Shown: piece by piece, positions 6,741 to 15,669 of the stretch | How the letters are laid out: every line of letters begins with the position of its first letter | Position numbering within the stretch: position 1 is the stretch's first letter | DNA from: Actinomycetes bacterium | GTDB taxonomy: Bacteria; Actinomycetota; Thermoleophilia; Gaiellales; Gaiellaceae | Length of the DNA: 64,000 bases | Assembly (NCBI GenBank): GCA_026708005.1 | Contig: JAPOVR010000145.1 | Coordinates: 1 to 64,000 of the forward strand | Direction: 5' to 3' | Position numbers and translations under genes: made by a program | The notes under the pieces: model-generated | Told to the model about the DNA's origin: nothing | Databases searched by the model: none | Seen by the model: only the letters and a program-made list of their open reading frames with translations

Positions 6741-7775
6741 GTGGTCAAGAAGTTTCTGTACGCATCGCTTGGCCTCGCCCCGGTCGCGATCGGGATCAGC
6801 TTTGCAGGGACAGGCGGTCTCGTCATCTTCACCGTCGCTGCGGCCGCGCTCCTTCCGCTTGCCTGGCTGATCGGTGAATCGACCGAGCAGGCCGCCTACC
6901 ACACGGGGCCGGGCATCGGTGGCTTCCTGAACGCGACCTTCGGCAATGCGCCTGAGCTGATCATCGCCCTCTTTGCTGTCTCGCACGGGCTGACCGACGT
7001 CGTGCGCGGCTCGCTCGCGGGCAGTGTCGTCGGCAACATGCTGCTCGTCCTTGGCTTCTCGCTTGCCGTCGGAGGGCGTGGACAGCTCGACAGGCGCTCG
7101 AGTTTCGTCTCCATCGGCTTGGTCGCGGTCACGGCGCTCGTCCTCTTGATCCCAGCGGGGCCAGGGTGGAGCGGGGATCCAGACCGCGCCGCACTCGCAG
7201 CGCTCTCGCTGCCCGTTGCTGTCGTCCTGCTGCTCGCGTACATGGCGGTGACCTCGTTCGCGCTGCGCCGACACCATGATCTCCACAGGGGAACCGCTGC
7301 CAACGAGCGTGCGTGGCCCTTGCACGTATCGCTCTCCGTCCTTGCGATCGCGACGGTCATCACGGCGTGGGTGGCTGAGATCTTGGTCGGCTCGATCGAG
7401 GAGTTTGCAGAGCACGCCGGCCTGTCGGAGTTCTTCGTCGCGGCCGTGATCATCGCAATCGTGGGGAATGCGGCCGAGCATGGTGGCGCGGTCGTCGTCG
7501 CCGCGCACGGCAAGCTCAAGCTCGCGGCGGAGATCGCGCTTGCCTCAAGTGCGCAGGTCGCGGTGTTCCTGATTCCGGCAGTCGCGATCCTCTCCTGGGC
7601 AATCGACCCGCTCGCGCTGTCGTTCAGGCCGGTCGAGATCGCCGTCATGGGCGGCACAGCGGCCTTCTGCTCCGTCGTGCTCTTCGGCGGCCACTCGAGC
7701 AGGGGCCGAGGGATCCTGCTTCTCGCCGGGTACGCCGCGGTCGCTGCTGCGTTCTTCATCGTGGGTGACCGCTAG
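6741..7775 (+). CDS. calcium/proton antiporter, CaCA family
   Basis: A 344-residue inner-membrane protein with about ten predicted transmembrane segments. The two inverted family repeats are marked by GNAPELI near residue 69 and GNAAEH near residue 244, the acidic cation-binding signatures of Cax/ChaA exchangers. It exchanges cytosolic Ca2+ (or another cation) for protons. The start is GTG at 6741. A basic, Arg-rich cytoplasmic loop lies in the middle of the protein, between the two halves. It stands alone: the next plus-strand gene, rlmN, is more than 500 bases downstream. Confidence 0.88.
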   Translation: MVKKFLYASLGLAPVAIGISFAGTGGLVIFTVAAAALLPLAWLIGESTEQAAYHTGPGIGGFLNATFGNAPELIIALFAVSHGLTDVVRGSLAGSVVGNMLLVLGFSLAVGGRGQLDRRSSFVSIGLVAVTALVLLIPAGPGWSGDPDRAALAALSLPVAVVLLLAYMAVTSFALRRHHDLHRGTAANERAWPLHVSLSVLAIATVITAWVAEILVGSIEEFAEHAGLSEFFVAAVIIAIVGNAAEHGGAVVVAAHGKLKLAAEIALASSAQVAVFLIPAVAILSWAIDPLALSFRPVEIAVMGGTAAFCSVVLFGGHSSRGRGILLLAGYAAVAAAFFIVGDR

Positions 7776-8293
7776 TCGCGCTGCACGGTCGGACGAGGGC
7801 GGCTGCTCGTCCATGGAGCGACTCAGTACGTACCCCGACGCCGGGGACGAAGAGACGGGGCGGCTGCTGGGCACGAAGTGGCGTCTCGGTGTGCGCGACA
7901 CAGAGACTGGGCAGCGGGAGTCGCTAGCAGGTCGGCGCGAGGTCGGAGCGGCCGGTTGCAGCGCGGCCCATCCATCACACGCTCGTGACCGCTTGCCGTA
8001 GGGCGCGATGGCTCGTCGCAACGTGAGAGAGACACGACGCGGCGCGAGCAACCGCGCGCCTGCGCCCGGGCGCGGCCGCCCCTACCACCCCCGGGAGTTA
8101 GCGGCGAAGGTGCCACGGGTGTGTGACAACTGTGTGCCGAATCGACCACGAGGCGACGCTCCGCCCCCGGCCCGCCAGTACCGAGACTGGCGGAATGGAT
8201 GGGCCTTTGAAATCGGGCGCAAGGCACTCGGGTCCACCTGCTTGCTCGCGGTGGCCAGCAGTTCTGCCGTCAGGCCTTGCCTAAGCTTGACGT
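7776..8293. other. 518-base gap before rlmN, no gene supported
   Basis: Reading frames here are short, Arg-rich and without recognisable motifs. A perfect 8-bp inverted repeat lies at 8172-8193. The stretch 8080-8145 resembles the dispersed repeat: a CACCC-type loop in a GCCGC/GCGGC hairpin, then a tail GACAACTGTGTGCC. It lacks the second hairpin and may be a decayed copy. A small RNA cannot be excluded. Confidence 0.4.
8172..8193 (+). terminator. perfect inverted repeat, possible terminator or protein site
   Basis: CCGCCAGT (8172-8179) and ACTGGCGG (8186-8193) pair without mismatch around the 6-base loop ACCGAG. No T-run follows on either strand, so it is not a classical intrinsic terminator. 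It lies 100 bases upstream of rlmN. Confidence 0.3.
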
Positions 8294-9319
8294 GTGGACT
8301 TCATGCTGCTTGAGTCGGCACTGAAGGAGCGTGGCGAGCCCGTCTACCGAGCCCGCCAGATCTGGGAGTGGACGACGCGGGGTGCCGGCGGCTACGCCGA
8401 GATGACCAACGTGCCCGCGCGGCTGCGCGCGGAGCTTCGAGAGCTCGTGCCGTTCTCGACGCTTCGAGTGGTCGAGGAGGCCCATGCCAAGGACGGGACC
8501 GTGAAAACCCTCTTCACGACCCACGACAGGCACGCGGTAGAGGCCGTTCTCATGCGCTACCGAGACGGACGGCGCTCGGTCTGCGTCTCCAGCCAGTCAG
8601 GCTGCCCGCTCACGTGCCGGTTCTGCGCGACCGGCTCGATGGCCTTCGGGCGCAACCTGACCTGCTGGGAGATACTCGATCAGGTTCTCCACTTCCGGCG
8701 CACCGGGGTGCTCGATCACTGCGTGTTCATGGGGATGGGCGAGCCAATGCTCAATGTCGATGAGGTTCTCACCGCGTGCCGACGCCTGACCGACATCGGA
8801 ATCACCCCTCGACGAACGGCGGTCTCGACGGTTGGCTGGATACCGGGCATGCGGCGGTTTGCCGAGGAGCTGGACGAGCCTGTCAAGCTCGCACTCTCCC
8901 TCCACGCCCCTGACGATGAGCTGCGAGCTCAGCTCATGCCAGTCAACGAGCGCTACCCGCTGCACGACGTTCTCGCGGCATGCGCCGCCTACCACAACCG
9001 CAGGCGGCGGAAGGTCTTTGTCGAGTACGTCATGCTTGCCGGAGTCAACGATGAGCCCGCGCACGCCTCGGCGCTCGCCGCTCTTCTTGACCGAGCCATC
9101 TACAAGGTGAACCTCATCCCCTACAACCCAACCGGAGATTTCGAAGGATCAACGCGCGAGCGCATCGCCGAGTTCAAGTCGGTGCTCGACGCTGCGAGGC
9201 TCCCGGCTACAGTCCGGCTGACCCGGGGCCGTGAGATCGACGCGGCGTGTGGCCAGCTCGCCGTCCTCCGCCGTCTTCCGTCGCCGCGGCCCGAGCCAGA
9301 CAGCAGACGCTCGCCATAG
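8294..9319 (+). CDS. rlmN: dual-specificity RNA methyltransferase RlmN (23S rRNA m2A2503 / tRNA m2A37)
   Basis: A 341-residue radical SAM enzyme. The iron-sulfur cluster ligands are C104, C108 and C111 in CPLTCRFCATG. It has the GMGEPMLN motif near 146-153 and the RlmN N-terminal block with YRARQIWEW. The C-terminal Cys in REIDAACGQL fits the methyl-carrying cysteine. It methylates A2503 of 23S rRNA and A37 of some tRNAs. The start is GTG at 8294, with an in-frame ATG three codons later as an alternative. It ends in a convergent junction that holds repeat copy B. Confidence 0.94.
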   Translation: MDFMLLESALKERGEPVYRARQIWEWTTRGAGGYAEMTNVPARLRAELRELVPFSTLRVVEEAHAKDGTVKTLFTTHDRHAVEAVLMRYRDGRRSVCVSSQSGCPLTCRFCATGSMAFGRNLTCWEILDQVLHFRRTGVLDHCVFMGMGEPMLNVDEVLTACRRLTDIGITPRRTAVSTVGWIPGMRRFAEELDEPVKLALSLHAPDDELRAQLMPVNERYPLHDVLAACAAYHNRRRRKVFVEYVMLAGVNDEPAHASALAALLDRAIYKVNLIPYNPTGDFEGSTRERIAEFKSVLDAARLPATVRLTRGREIDAACGQLAVLRRLPSPRPEPDSRRSP

Positions 9320-9875
9320 AGCATCGGCGTGTTGCATGCAGGTCGGCCTGAGGCTGGGTCATGCGAGGGAAACCGGTCAGTGGCAGGGCCCGCGGGCTGG
9401 ACGGGAGCGCAGGGCGGCTCTGATCACTCACGGCGCCGACAGATGGAGCACTACGCCTGCCGGCTGCTGCGCGGGGCGGCGATGGTCACTCTCGGCTGAC
9501 CACCCGGCATGAGCCGCCGGCGTTTGCTGGTGGTGCAGCGGGGAAGGGACGTGTTGGTGGATGTGTGAGGGGTTGCGGCGGCGCCGGCCAGCTGCCCCTC
9601 TGAAGGCGTTCGTTCCTCGGTGTGCGAGCGGCTGTGAACGACCCACCAGCCAGCCACCTGCGCGCCGGGCCCCGCTCCGGCGGCACGGCCGCGCGGAGCT
9701 GGCACAGTTTCGTGACCCTTTTGTAACAGATCGCGCGAAAGCCGTGCGCCTTCCTTGGCTGTCCCCCGGGCGGTGGGTGGGGGCGGGCTGCTCTCTACGG
9801 CGGCTTGAGGGCTCGCCCGAGCAGTTGCGCTCATAGGCTGGCGGCCCGGCGGCTCTCCCGGGAGGCCCAGGCAGC
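9320..9875. other. 556-base convergent gap with repeat copy B
   Basis: The gap separates rlmN (plus) from the ketopantoate reductase gene (minus). Apart from the repeat at 9700-9790 no gene or RNA is supported. The long minus-strand reading frame across it is Arg- and Pro-rich and contains no domain. Confidence 0.5.
9700..9790 (-). repeat. dispersed structured intergenic repeat, copy B (inverted)
   Basis: Read on the minus strand it matches copies A and C. It has CCCGCCCCC with the loop CACCCACC (plus-strand GGTGGGTG at 9772-9779) and GGGGG as hairpin 1. The hairpin 2 region CTTTCGCG...ACAAAAG is weaker here. The tail CACGAAACTGTGCCA (plus 9700-9714) is almost identical to that of copy A. 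It lies between convergent genes, like the other two copies. Confidence 0.55.
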
Positions 9876-10868
9876 TCAGGCTGCCCGCTCGCCGCGGGCG
9901 CCTGACCGCGCGCCCTCGAGCATCGCGACGCATGCGTGCACGGCGGCTACGTGCGGTACCTCGACGCCGAGATGGCGGCCGAGCTCCACCACCGCCCCGG
10001 TCATGCACTCGTACTCGAGCGGCTTGCCAGCTTCGAGGTCCTGCAGCATCGATGTCTTGTGCGCGCCGACCGCAATGCCGCGCTCGAGCCGACGGTCGAT
10101 CGTCACCGGCAGCTCAATACCGAGCGCGGCGCCAACGGCGGCGATCTCCTCCATCATCGAGCGCAGCAGCGAGACCGCGGCCTCGACCTCGCCGAACTGA
10201 CCCAGGGTGGCACCGGTGAGCGCGCTGAGCGGGTTGAACGACGCGTTGCCGAGCAGCTTGAGCCAAATCTGGCTTCGAACGTCCTCCTCGACCGGCGCCT
10301 TGAGCCCGCCTGCGACGAGCGCCTTGGCAACTGCTCGACATCGGTCGGAAACGCTCCGGTCAGGCTCGCCGAGCGTGAACCGTGTGCCCTCAACGTGGCG
10401 GACGACACCGGGGGCAACGAGCTCAGCGGCGGGGTAGGCAACACAGCCGATCGACCGTCCTCGCCCGAACGACCGTGAGATGATCCCGCCGGGGTCGACG
10501 CTCTCGAGCGTGAGTCCGTCGAGCTCTCCACAGTAGGACTCGAAGTACCACCAAGGAACGCCGTTCTGTCCGGCGATGAGTGCGGTCTTCGGGCCAAGAT
10601 GCTCGGCGATGCGGGGCACGAGCTGCGGCAGGCTGTACGCCTTCACGCCGACGAACACCACATCAGCAGCCGCGATTGCGGACAGCTTGTCGGTCGCCTC
10701 CGGGTGGACGTGGAAGTCGCCGCGGGGGCTCTCCACGCGCACCCCCTCACGCTGCATCGCCTCGAGGTTCGCCCCCCGTGCGATCAGCACCACATCCGCC
10801 CCACCTCGCGCGAGCGCCGCTCCGACGTAGGCTCCGATGGCGCCGGCACCGAGAATTGCGAACCGCAT
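9876..10868 (-). CDS. panE: 2-dehydropantoate 2-reductase family (ketopantoate reductase)
   Basis: A 330-residue NADPH-dependent reductase that makes pantoate for coenzyme A synthesis. The nucleotide-binding motif GAGAIGAYVG is at residues 7-16. The family lysine is in VKAYSLPQL, and the C-terminal signature is KLLGNASFNPLSALTG. The start is ATG at 10868, which gives the normal N-terminus MRFAILGAGA and lies four bases after the upstream ligase stop. A longer in-frame extension to 11003 is not needed. Its place at the end of the glycine-cleavage transcript, next to an acyl-CoA synthetase, suggests a link to CoA or C1 metabolism. Not every KPR homologue acts on ketopantoate, so substrate is likely but not proven. 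Confidence 0.87.
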   Translation of the reverse strand: MRFAILGAGAIGAYVGAALARGGADVVLIARGANLEAMQREGVRVESPRGDFHVHPEATDKLSAIAAADVVFVGVKAYSLPQLVPRIAEHLGPKTALIAGQNGVPWWYFESYCGELDGLTLESVDPGGIISRSFGRGRSIGCVAYPAAELVAPGVVRHVEGTRFTLGEPDRSVSDRCRAVAKALVAGGLKAPVEEDVRSQIWLKLLGNASFNPLSALTGATLGQFGEVEAAVSLLRSMMEEIAAVGAALGIELPVTIDRRLERGIAVGAHKTSMLQDLEAGKPLEYECMTGAVVELGRHLGVEVPHVAAVHACVAMLEGARSGARGERAA

Positions 10869-10872
10869 CGGC

Positions 10873-12393
10873 TCAGCCTTCCGAGACGGCCTCTGCCACG
10901 CGGCGCCGCTGCACCTTGCCGGTCGGCGTCCGAGGAATCGCAGCCAGGATGTGAACGGCCCGGGGGACCTTGAAGGCCGCGAGCCGCTCCCGGCAGAAAT
11001 CAACGAGCTCCGACTCGCTCGCGGATGCCGTCAGCGAAACGGCTGCGGCAACCTCCTCCCCGTACTTGGCATCAGGTATGCCAAAGGCCACCGCATCACC
11101 TACCGCTGGATGATCGAGCAGGGTGGCCTCGATCTCGAGCGGCGAAATGTTCTCGCCACCGCGGAGAATGAGTTCCTTGATCCGGCCCGTCAGCCGCAGG
11201 TAGCCAGAGCCGTCGAGCACGCCCTGGTCGCCGGTGCGAAACCACCCGTCGAAGAACGAAGTCTCGTTGGCCTCCTCGTTGCTGAGGTAGCCGGGTGTCA
11301 CTCCCGGCCCGCGGATGCAGACCTCCCCGACGGCCCCGGCCGGCAGGAACGCGCCGTACGCATCTGCGATTGCGATCTCCGTGCCGGTTGCCACGCCGAC
11401 CGAGCCGATGAAGCGGTCTCCGGGAGGAAGCGGGTTTGATGTCATCTGGTGGCTGGCCTCGGTCATCCCGTACGCCTCGAGCATGGGACCGCCGTAGCTG
11501 CTCTCGCAGCGCTCGAAGAGCTCGGCGCTGAGCGCTGAGCTGCACGAGCGAGCGAACCGAAGCGATGGCGGCGCGGCGGAGCCCTGGCCGCGGTCGAGGA
11601 GCATGTGATGGAGCGTTGGACCGGCCGAGAGCCAGGTCACGCCGTAGTCGGCAAGCTGTGCCCAGAAGCGCCGTGGCGAGAGGCGCCTTGCGACCAGCAC
11701 GGAGCCGCCGGAGACGAGCGGTGCCAGCGTCGAGGCAACCAGACCGTGGACGTGAAAGAGCGGCATGACGCAGAAGGACACATCAGCCGGGGTCAGCTGG
11801 TAGCACTCGGCAACGGTCAAGGCCGACGCGACGAGGTTGCGGTGCAGCAGCGGAACCTGCTTGGGTCGGTTCGTCGTTCCACTCGTGTGCAAGAGCAGGG
11901 CGACGTCGTCAGGCTCGGCCGGCTCGAACGGAAGCGTGGCAGAGAGACGCCGGCCGCTCGCCGAGAGCTCCAGCCGGTCTCTGCCCGGCGTTAGCTCGAC
12001 GAGCACCGAGTCGCCCGAGAGCGCCTCCCGAGCAGCCGGCGTCTTGCCCTCGGCGAGCACGAGCAGCTTCGGTGCGATGTCGGCGAGGTAGAAGCGGTGC
12101 TCCTCGGCGGTGTAGGCCGGGTTGAGGGGGGCGGCGGCGGCCCCAACCGTCGTGACCGCGAGCAGAAGCTCGACGAACTCGGGTCCGTTCGGCAGGACGA
12201 TCGCCACGCGGTCATCGCGCTCGAGCCCCGCCCCGCGCAGGCGCCGGGCAAGCTCGTCAACTCGCTCGACAAGCCGTCGGTAGTCGAGCGTCTCGCCGGT
12301 CTCGGCGGTCGTCAACGCCGGCGCGTCAGCCGCGGCCGGGGCTTCCGCTGCGGTCGAAAGAGCTGCCGTGAGGGATCGCGCCTGCTGGGGCAT
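10873..12393 (-). CDS. acyl-CoA synthetase, most like oxalyl-CoA synthetase (AAE3/Pcs60 type)
   Basis: A 506-residue ANL-superfamily adenylating enzyme. The phosphate-binding motif HTSGTTNRPKQ is at 169-179. The substrate-region motif PLFHVHGL is at 211-218, a stretch characteristic of the plant AAE3 / yeast Pcs60 oxalate-CoA ligases. YGMTEAS follows, and near the C-terminus PRTPTGKVQRR carries the catalytic lysine. The start is ATG at 12393, 10 bases after gcvPB stops. It activates a carboxylic acid with ATP and CoA. Oxalate is the best guess from similarity, but fatty or aromatic acids are possible. A formyl- or oxalyl-CoA partner gene is not in the window. Confidence 0.82.
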   Translation of the reverse strand: MPQQARSLTAALSTAAEAPAAADAPALTTAETGETLDYRRLVERVDELARRLRGAGLERDDRVAIVLPNGPEFVELLLAVTTVGAAAAPLNPAYTAEEHRFYLADIAPKLLVLAEGKTPAAREALSGDSVLVELTPGRDRLELSASGRRLSATLPFEPAEPDDVALLLHTSGTTNRPKQVPLLHRNLVASALTVAECYQLTPADVSFCVMPLFHVHGLVASTLAPLVSGGSVLVARRLSPRRFWAQLADYGVTWLSAGPTLHHMLLDRGQGSAAPPSLRFARSCSSALSAELFERCESSYGGPMLEAYGMTEASHQMTSNPLPPGDRFIGSVGVATGTEIAIADAYGAFLPAGAVGEVCIRGPGVTPGYLSNEEANETSFFDGWFRTGDQGVLDGSGYLRLTGRIKELILRGGENISPLEIEATLLDHPAVGDAVAFGIPDAKYGEEVAAAVSLTASASESELVDFCRERLAAFKVPRAVHILAAIPRTPTGKVQRRRVAEAVSEG

Positions 12394-12403
12394 TGCGTGC
12401 AGG

Positions 12404-13852
12404 CTACTCGCGGCGCGGGTGGCCCTCGAATAGGTAGCGAAGTACGGGCTCCCTGACCGCTTTGACCTCGTCGAGGCGTCCGACGGGCTGGGAGCGCGGC
12501 GCCTCGTGCAGCTGGTCGGGCTGCTCCCGAGCCTCCTCGGCAATCGCGAGCATGGCCTGCACGAACGCATCGAGCGTCTCCTTCGCCTCCGTCTCGGTCG
12601 GCTCGATCATCAGGGCCTCGGCGACAACGAGCGGGAAGTAGATGGTCGGCGGGTGGAAGCCGTAGTCCATCAGCCGTTTGGCGACGTCGAGCGCGGTGAT
12701 GCCATGGTTGCGCTTGAGCGACTGCGCCGAGACGACGAACTCGTGCATGCAGATGCGGTCGTAGGGCACGTCGTACGCCTCGCGCAGGTGCTTGAGCAGA
12801 TAGTTGGCGTTCAGTACGGCGGCCTCCGACATCTCGCGTAGCCGCGGCCCGTATCGCCGGATGTAGGCGTAGGAGCGGATAAACACACCAAACGGGCCGG
12901 CGAACCCCCTGACCTTGCCGATGCTCAGCGGCCGATGGGCATCGAGATCGAACCGGTCGCCGTCCCGCGTCACGGCCGGGATCGGGAGGAACGGCTCGAG
13001 GAAGCCGCGCACTGCAATGGGGCCGCCGCCGGGGCCGCCGCCGCCGTGCGGCTGGCTAAACGTCTTGTGGAGGTTGATGTGCACGACGTCGAAGCCCATG
13101 TCCCCCGGCCGGGAGATCCCGCAGACGGCGTTGAGATTCGCGCCGTCGTAGTAGCAGAGCCCTCCCGCTTCATGAATCGTGTCCGTAATCGCAACGATGC
13201 CCTCGTCGAAGAGTCCAAGCGTCGAGGGGTTCGTGAGCATCAGGCCCGCGGTGTGCTCGGACACCTTCGCGCGGAGGTCGTCGAGCGCGACGTTGCCGCG
13301 CTCGTCGGTCGCCACGTCGACGAGCTCGAGCCCCGCCATGGTGACGCTCGCCGGGTTCGTCCCGTGCGCCGTGTCGGGAATGATCACCTCAGACCGGTGC
13401 TCACCCCGGTCCTCGAAGTAGGCGCGCATGAGCAGGAGCCCCGTGAGCTCGCCCTGGCTGCCGGCGGCCGGCTGGAGCGACACCGCATCCAGACCCGTCA
13501 CCTCGGCGAGGATCTCCTGCAGCCGCCACATGAGCTCGAGAGCGCCTTGAGCCGCATCGGCATCCTGGTGAGGGTGCAGGTCGCGGAAGCCGGGAACCTC
13601 GACCGCGCGCTCGTTCGCGCGCGGGTTGTGCTTCATCGTGCAAGAGCCGAGCGGGTAGAAGCCCGTGTCGATCCCGAAGTTTCGGGTCGAAAGCTCGGTG
13701 AAATGGCGGACGAGATCGGGCTCGGCGACTTCGGCGAGCCGAGGAGGGGCTGACCGCCGGAGCTCGGACGGGATCGTGGCGGCCGGCACCGTCCGCCGAG
13801 GGAGGACGGCGGCCCGTCGACCTGGCTTCGACTTCTCGTAGATCAGCTCCAC
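12404..13852 (-). CDS. gcvPB: glycine dehydrogenase (decarboxylating) subunit 2, P-protein C-terminal half
   Basis: A 482-residue PLP enzyme subunit of the glycine cleavage system. With GcvPA it decarboxylates glycine and loads the aminomethyl group onto lipoyl-GcvH. The PLP lysine is K263 in NLHKTFSQPHGGGG, followed by the glycine-rich loop. The GxGSCTMKHNP block is near 69-77. The start is GTG at 13852 with GAGGAAGAGG upstream, 45 bases after gcvPA. The split P-protein (two genes rather than one of about 950 aa) is a common bacterial form. Confidence 0.95.
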   Translation of the reverse strand: MELIYEKSKPGRRAAVLPRRTVPAATIPSELRRSAPPRLAEVAEPDLVRHFTELSTRNFGIDTGFYPLGSCTMKHNPRANERAVEVPGFRDLHPHQDADAAQGALELMWRLQEILAEVTGLDAVSLQPAAGSQGELTGLLLMRAYFEDRGEHRSEVIIPDTAHGTNPASVTMAGLELVDVATDERGNVALDDLRAKVSEHTAGLMLTNPSTLGLFDEGIVAITDTIHEAGGLCYYDGANLNAVCGISRPGDMGFDVVHINLHKTFSQPHGGGGPGGGPIAVRGFLEPFLPIPAVTRDGDRFDLDAHRPLSIGKVRGFAGPFGVFIRSYAYIRRYGPRLREMSEAAVLNANYLLKHLREAYDVPYDRICMHEFVVSAQSLKRNHGITALDVAKRLMDYGFHPPTIYFPLVVAEALMIEPTETEAKETLDAFVQAMLAIAEEAREQPDQLHEAPRSQPVGRLDEVKAVREPVLRYLFEGHPRRE

Positions 13853-13897
13853 GCTAAATCCTCTTCCTCAGGTTTATCCTTAGACATTGGCCAGTGC

Positions 13898-15277
13898 TCA
13901 TGCACCGACCTCCGTGAGCACCGCGCTGAGCCGTTCGATGTCTTCGGGAGAGCGCCGCTCGGTGAGCGCGATCAGGAGCGCGTCATCCATCCCCTCGTAG
14001 TCGCGCCCAAGCGGGTAGCCGGGGTTCACGCCGAGCGCCCGGGCATCCCGCACGACGTCGAGCGCTGGCCGAGCTGTTCGGACGGCGAGCTCCTTGAACG
14101 TCGGCTGCTCGAAGAGGGGCTCAACGTCCAGCGTGGCCTTGGCGAGCTCCGTCAGCCCCGCGCACAGCTCGCCCAGCTCGCGAAGGCCGGCGGGGCCCAG
14201 CCACGACAGGTAGACGAGACCGGCGAGAGCAAGCAGCGTCTGGTTGGTCGTGATGTTCGACGTCGCCTTCTCCCGGCGGATGTGTTGCTCGCGCGTCTGC
14301 AGCGTCAGGACGTAGGCCCGACGCCCCGCCACATCGACCGTCTCTCCGACGATGCGACCCGGCATCCGCCGGACGAGATCCTGGCGCGCCGCGAGAAAGC
14401 CGTAGTGCGGGCCGCCGTAGCTCAGCCGGTTTCCGGCACCCTGACCCTCTCCGATCGCAAGCGCGCAGCCGTAGTCGCCCGGAGCCTGCAGGAGGCCGAG
14501 CGAGAGCAGGTCGACGTGCGCGACGGGAAGAGCGCCTGCGCTGGCCGCAGCTGCGGCCAGCGCAGGCGCAGGCTCGAGACAGCCGAAGAAGTTCGGCTGC
14601 TGGAAGATGACCGCGGCAGCGTCGACGGCAAGCCGCCCGACCTCGTGAGGATCGAGGACACCCTCCCGTATGGGAGCCTCGATGACCTCGAGCTCGAACC
14701 CGCGTGCGTACGTCCGGATCACCTGTCGGACCTGAGGGCTCACGGTCTGCCCCACCACAACCCTCGCGCGTCCGGTGGCGTGCTTGGCCATGAAACAGGC
14801 ATCGGCGGCAACGGTTGCGCCGTCGTACCCAGATGCATTGGCCACGTCGAGGCCCGTGAGCTCGCAGATCGCCGTCTGAAACTCGAAGATCGCCTGCAGG
14901 ATTCCCTGGCTCATCTCGGGCTGGTAGGGCGTGTATGCCGTCAGGAACTCGCCGCGGGCAAGCACAGCATCGACGACAGCCGGAACGTAGTGGTCGTACA
15001 TGCCCGCGCCGAGGAACGACAGCTCCATGCCGGTATGCACATTCCGCGAGGCGAGCGTCTCGATGTGGTCGGAAAGCTCGACTTCAGACAGCGGCGGATC
15101 GAGCTCGAGCGTCCGCTCAAGCACGACGGCCGAGGGAAGGTCTGCGAACAGCTCCTCGACCGACGAGACGCCGATCGCCGCGAGCATCTCCTCCCGCTCG
15201 GCGCTGGTGAGCGCGAGGAAGCTGGCCGGCACTGCACCCACCGGCGAGCTTCCCATCTCGGCGGAGGCGTCGGTCAC
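13898..15277 (-). CDS. gcvPA: glycine dehydrogenase (decarboxylating) subunit 1, P-protein N-terminal half
   Basis: A 459-residue partner of GcvPB in the P-protein. It has the N-terminal block SFLGAGMYDHYVP, the AYTPYQPEMSQG motif and the conserved LQTREQHIRREKATSNI region split near residue 325. The start GTG at 15277 overlaps the gcvH stop in a GTGA junction, so translation is coupled. It acts in the cytosol in one-carbon metabolism, giving methylene-tetrahydrofolate, CO2, ammonia and NADH with the other subunits. Confidence 0.95.
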   Translation of the reverse strand: MTDASAEMGSSPVGAVPASFLALTSAEREEMLAAIGVSSVEELFADLPSAVVLERTLELDPPLSEVELSDHIETLASRNVHTGMELSFLGAGMYDHYVPAVVDAVLARGEFLTAYTPYQPEMSQGILQAIFEFQTAICELTGLDVANASGYDGATVAADACFMAKHATGRARVVVGQTVSPQVRQVIRTYARGFELEVIEAPIREGVLDPHEVGRLAVDAAAVIFQQPNFFGCLEPAPALAAAAASAGALPVAHVDLLSLGLLQAPGDYGCALAIGEGQGAGNRLSYGGPHYGFLAARQDLVRRMPGRIVGETVDVAGRRAYVLTLQTREQHIRREKATSNITTNQTLLALAGLVYLSWLGPAGLRELGELCAGLTELAKATLDVEPLFEQPTFKELAVRTARPALDVVRDARALGVNPGYPLGRDYEGMDDALLIALTERRSPEDIERLSAVLTEVGA

Positions 15278-15669
15278 TGCTCGGCGAGGAACGAGCGGTA
15301 GGCTGCGGCGTCGAGCAGTGAGCCAACCTCGGCCGGATCGCTGAGCGCAATCCGGATCAGCCAGCCGGCGCCATACGGGTCGGCGTTGATCGTCTCCGGT
15401 GCGTTCATGACTTCGCTGTTGACGGCGAGCACCACGCCGGACAGCGGTGCGATCAGGTCCGAGACGGCCTTGACCGACTCGACCTCCCCGTAACTCTCAC
15501 CGGCGACGACGCGCCCGCCAACCGTCGGTGGCTCGTAGTGAACGACCTCGCCCAGAGCATCCTGGGCATGCCACGTGATTCCGAGTACCGCCTCGTCTCC
15601 GGCGAGCCGGGCCCAGTCGTGGTCCCGGTTGTAGCGGAGGTCATCCGGATAGCTCTCGCCGCGGCTCAC
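15274..15669 (-). CDS. gcvH: glycine cleavage system H protein
   Basis: A 131-residue lipoyl carrier protein. The lipoylated lysine is K67 in GEVESVKAVSD, followed by the PLSGVVLAVN strand typical of the H-protein fold. It shuttles the aminomethyl intermediate from the P-protein to GcvT. It overlaps gcvT upstream by four bases (ATGA) and gcvPA downstream by four (GTGA). Confidence 0.96.
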   Translation of the reverse strand: MSRGESYPDDLRYNRDHDWARLAGDEAVLGITWHAQDALGEVVHYEPPTVGGRVVAGESYGEVESVKAVSDLIAPLSGVVLAVNSEVMNAPETINADPYGAGWLIRIALSDPAEVGSLLDAAAYRSFLAEQ

